From Paenalcaligenes faecalis (GTDB taxonomy: Bacteria > Pseudomonadota > Gammaproteobacteria > Burkholderiales > Burkholderiaceae_B), in contig NZ_CP106841.1 of the NCBI RefSeq assembly GCF_027557445.1, positions 2,094,001 to 2,158,000 of the forward strand: DNA of 64,000 nt, read 5' to 3'. The translations under genes were made by a program, and so were the position numbers. Positions 63,901 through 64,000 of the stretch are shown in pieces. The first letter of the stretch is position 1; the number at the start of each line of letters is the position of its first letter. A model generated the notes under the pieces. It did no database searches. It saw nothing but the letters and a program-made list of their open reading frames with translations, and had not been told where the DNA came from.

Positions 63901-64000
63901 TTCTGCTGCGTACACCATGCCGTAATACGCCTAAGGTTCCGTAGGTTCTAGACTGTTGGTCTGTAGCATTTATGTTCGCTTTTTTAAGTTGGGAGACGAC
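60992..64000 (-). CDS. hsdR: type I restriction enzyme R subunit HsdR, 5' end beyond the window
   Basis: HsdR is the translocating and cutting subunit of a type I restriction system. The frame is open from 60992 to the window edge (1002 codons). An internal ATG at 63874 is not the true start, because the codons upstream (RYGVTD-like VLRHGVRSRNTRFSLCQF) match the normal HsdR N-terminus. Domains: PD-(D/E)xK nuclease (RIDLVLFVNGIPVATLELK), helicase Walker A HSAGSGKSNS, DEAH box IIADEAHSSQSG, AFTATPK, ANKFQTGFDQPKL, QTLSRLNRTYPGK, and a helical C-terminus that assembles with HsdMS. hsdM and hsdS are expected upstream, off the window. Confidence 0.93.
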   Translation of the reverse strand, partial: VVSQLKKANINATDQQSRTYGTLGVLRHGVRSRNTRFSLCQFMPEHSLNPEVLANYQKNILRIVPELVYSPHATTSETLDPSSPKAKNWRIDLVLFVNGIPVATLELKSEFKQAVERAITQYRKTRLPNDPATKKAEPLLSFKRGALVHFAVSQFEVYMTTQLKGDDTYFLPFNRGTSEGGAGNDVPEDVNQYATSYLWNQVLLPDSFLNILGRFIHLHIEDVQTYEGLESKKEVLIFPRYHQWEVVTNLIQAAKDEGAGHKYLIQHSAGSGKSNSIAWTAHQLSTLRDDEGKRQFDSIIVVTDRTVLDSQLQDTIYQFEHAEGVVGRINDKVGTGSKSEKLAEALEKSQPIIIVTIQTFPFVLAAIEKSKVLQARNYAIIADEAHSSQSGSTAKELRNVLNTIGTAEDAVNDSVEEGGVKSNLSYYAFTATPKAKTIELFGRLPNPELLPSKTNKPEAYHVYSMRQAIEEGFILDVLKNYTNYNTVYKFKEKLENDQHVDARKAKVKLNQWVRLHEHNISQKVVVIIEHFNKNVAHLLNRQAKAMVVTSSRKEAVRYKLAFDKYITEKKYSHIASMIAFSGEVAFSEGDNDSSHLLNQKFTESNMNPGLKGREMRKAFDSDDYQVMIAANKFQTGFDQPKLCAMYVDKKLGGVECVQTLSRLNRTYPGKRDSGTFVLDFFNHPDDILEAFQPYYETATLESVSDPDAIFDLFNKLKSNSIFTWQEVEQFSKAFYSKNVSPAAISNICKPAVERWGKRYSSATEAYKECLNLLQHSKSSGNPVLISNAENSLKETKLEKDRLDIFKKDLGTYVRMFEFMSQIVDYDDEDLEKLSLFAKHLRPMLREESVEEDEIDLSNVELSHYRLSKIREQDIKLEESSAEMIKGGSSAGTAKPKAKEEEFLSTILARLNELFLTENLTDNDILNYATTIKDKVLENKTVMTQIANNTPEQALLGIFPDVVNNAIFSSSEAHKDQMMQLLSEPQKMDAFRRVIFDMLHNLA

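Noticed and set aside
1-64000. CRISPR array, prophage or rRNA operon
   Set aside because: No regularly spaced direct repeats, no phage structural or integrase genes and no rRNA sequence were seen in the window.

Overview
The window reads as chromosomal DNA of a betaproteobacterium, most likely an AT-leaning member of the Alcaligenaceae (relatives of Bordetella, Alcaligenes, Paenalcaligenes). This is an inference from gene content: a Coq7-type ubiquinone hydroxylase, a Bug-family TctC, the neighbourhoods dcd-lysine/arginine decarboxylase, tamA-tamB, mrp-metG and ffh-ypjD-ampD, and ThiS beside TrmB. No 16S gene is present to prove it.

Layout. 0-2.5 kb: the end of a surface-polysaccharide operon (UDP-sugar dehydrogenase, WecA-like initiating transferase). 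2.7-5.7 kb: a tautomerase, a LysR regulator and the glyoxylate/hydroxypyruvate pair hyi-glxR. 5.7-5.85 kb: an unannotated, highly structured small-RNA candidate with its own promoter and terminator. 6-9.2 kb: coq7 and divergent osmC-thyA-folA-gntR. 9.3-16.1 kb: a tricarboxylate module on the minus strand (tctC-tctB-tctA, an AbrB-type membrane protein, tcuA-tcuB), with the same operator-like sequence in front of tctC and of tcuA. 16.3-43.3 kb: mostly housekeeping genes: ybdL, gcvH, a BaiN/HI0933 flavoprotein, an Orn/Lys/Arg decarboxylase, dcd, tamBA, mrp, metG, a cation efflux pump, tRNA-Gly(CCC), trmB, thiS, kbp, ffh, ypjD, ampD, an FMN hydroxy-acid oxidase, piuC with a Fiu-like siderophore receptor under a Fur box, and htpG under a near-perfect sigma-32 promoter. 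43.4-44.6 kb: a lone rtcB.

44.7-55.9 kb: an aromatic-catabolism region. It holds a two-component flavin hydroxylase, acetaldehyde dehydrogenase with 4-hydroxy-2-oxovalerate aldolase, a TfdB-like phenol hydroxylase, a TRAP transporter and three local regulators (two related IclR proteins and one GntR), each near a candidate palindromic operator. No ring-cleaving dioxygenase is present, so the pathway must be completed elsewhere.

56.1-64 kb: beyond tRNA-Leu(CAA) the DNA looks like a mobile island. An IS3-family element has been invaded by an ISL3-family element (8-bp duplication GAATTTTC). The outer element abuts a truncated HigB toxin gene whose HigA antitoxin survives. After these come a very AT-rich DUF262/HNH protein and a type I restriction subunit HsdR that runs off the window. 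The DUF262 gene directly follows hsdR in one operon, which makes this a candidate compound anti-phage locus.
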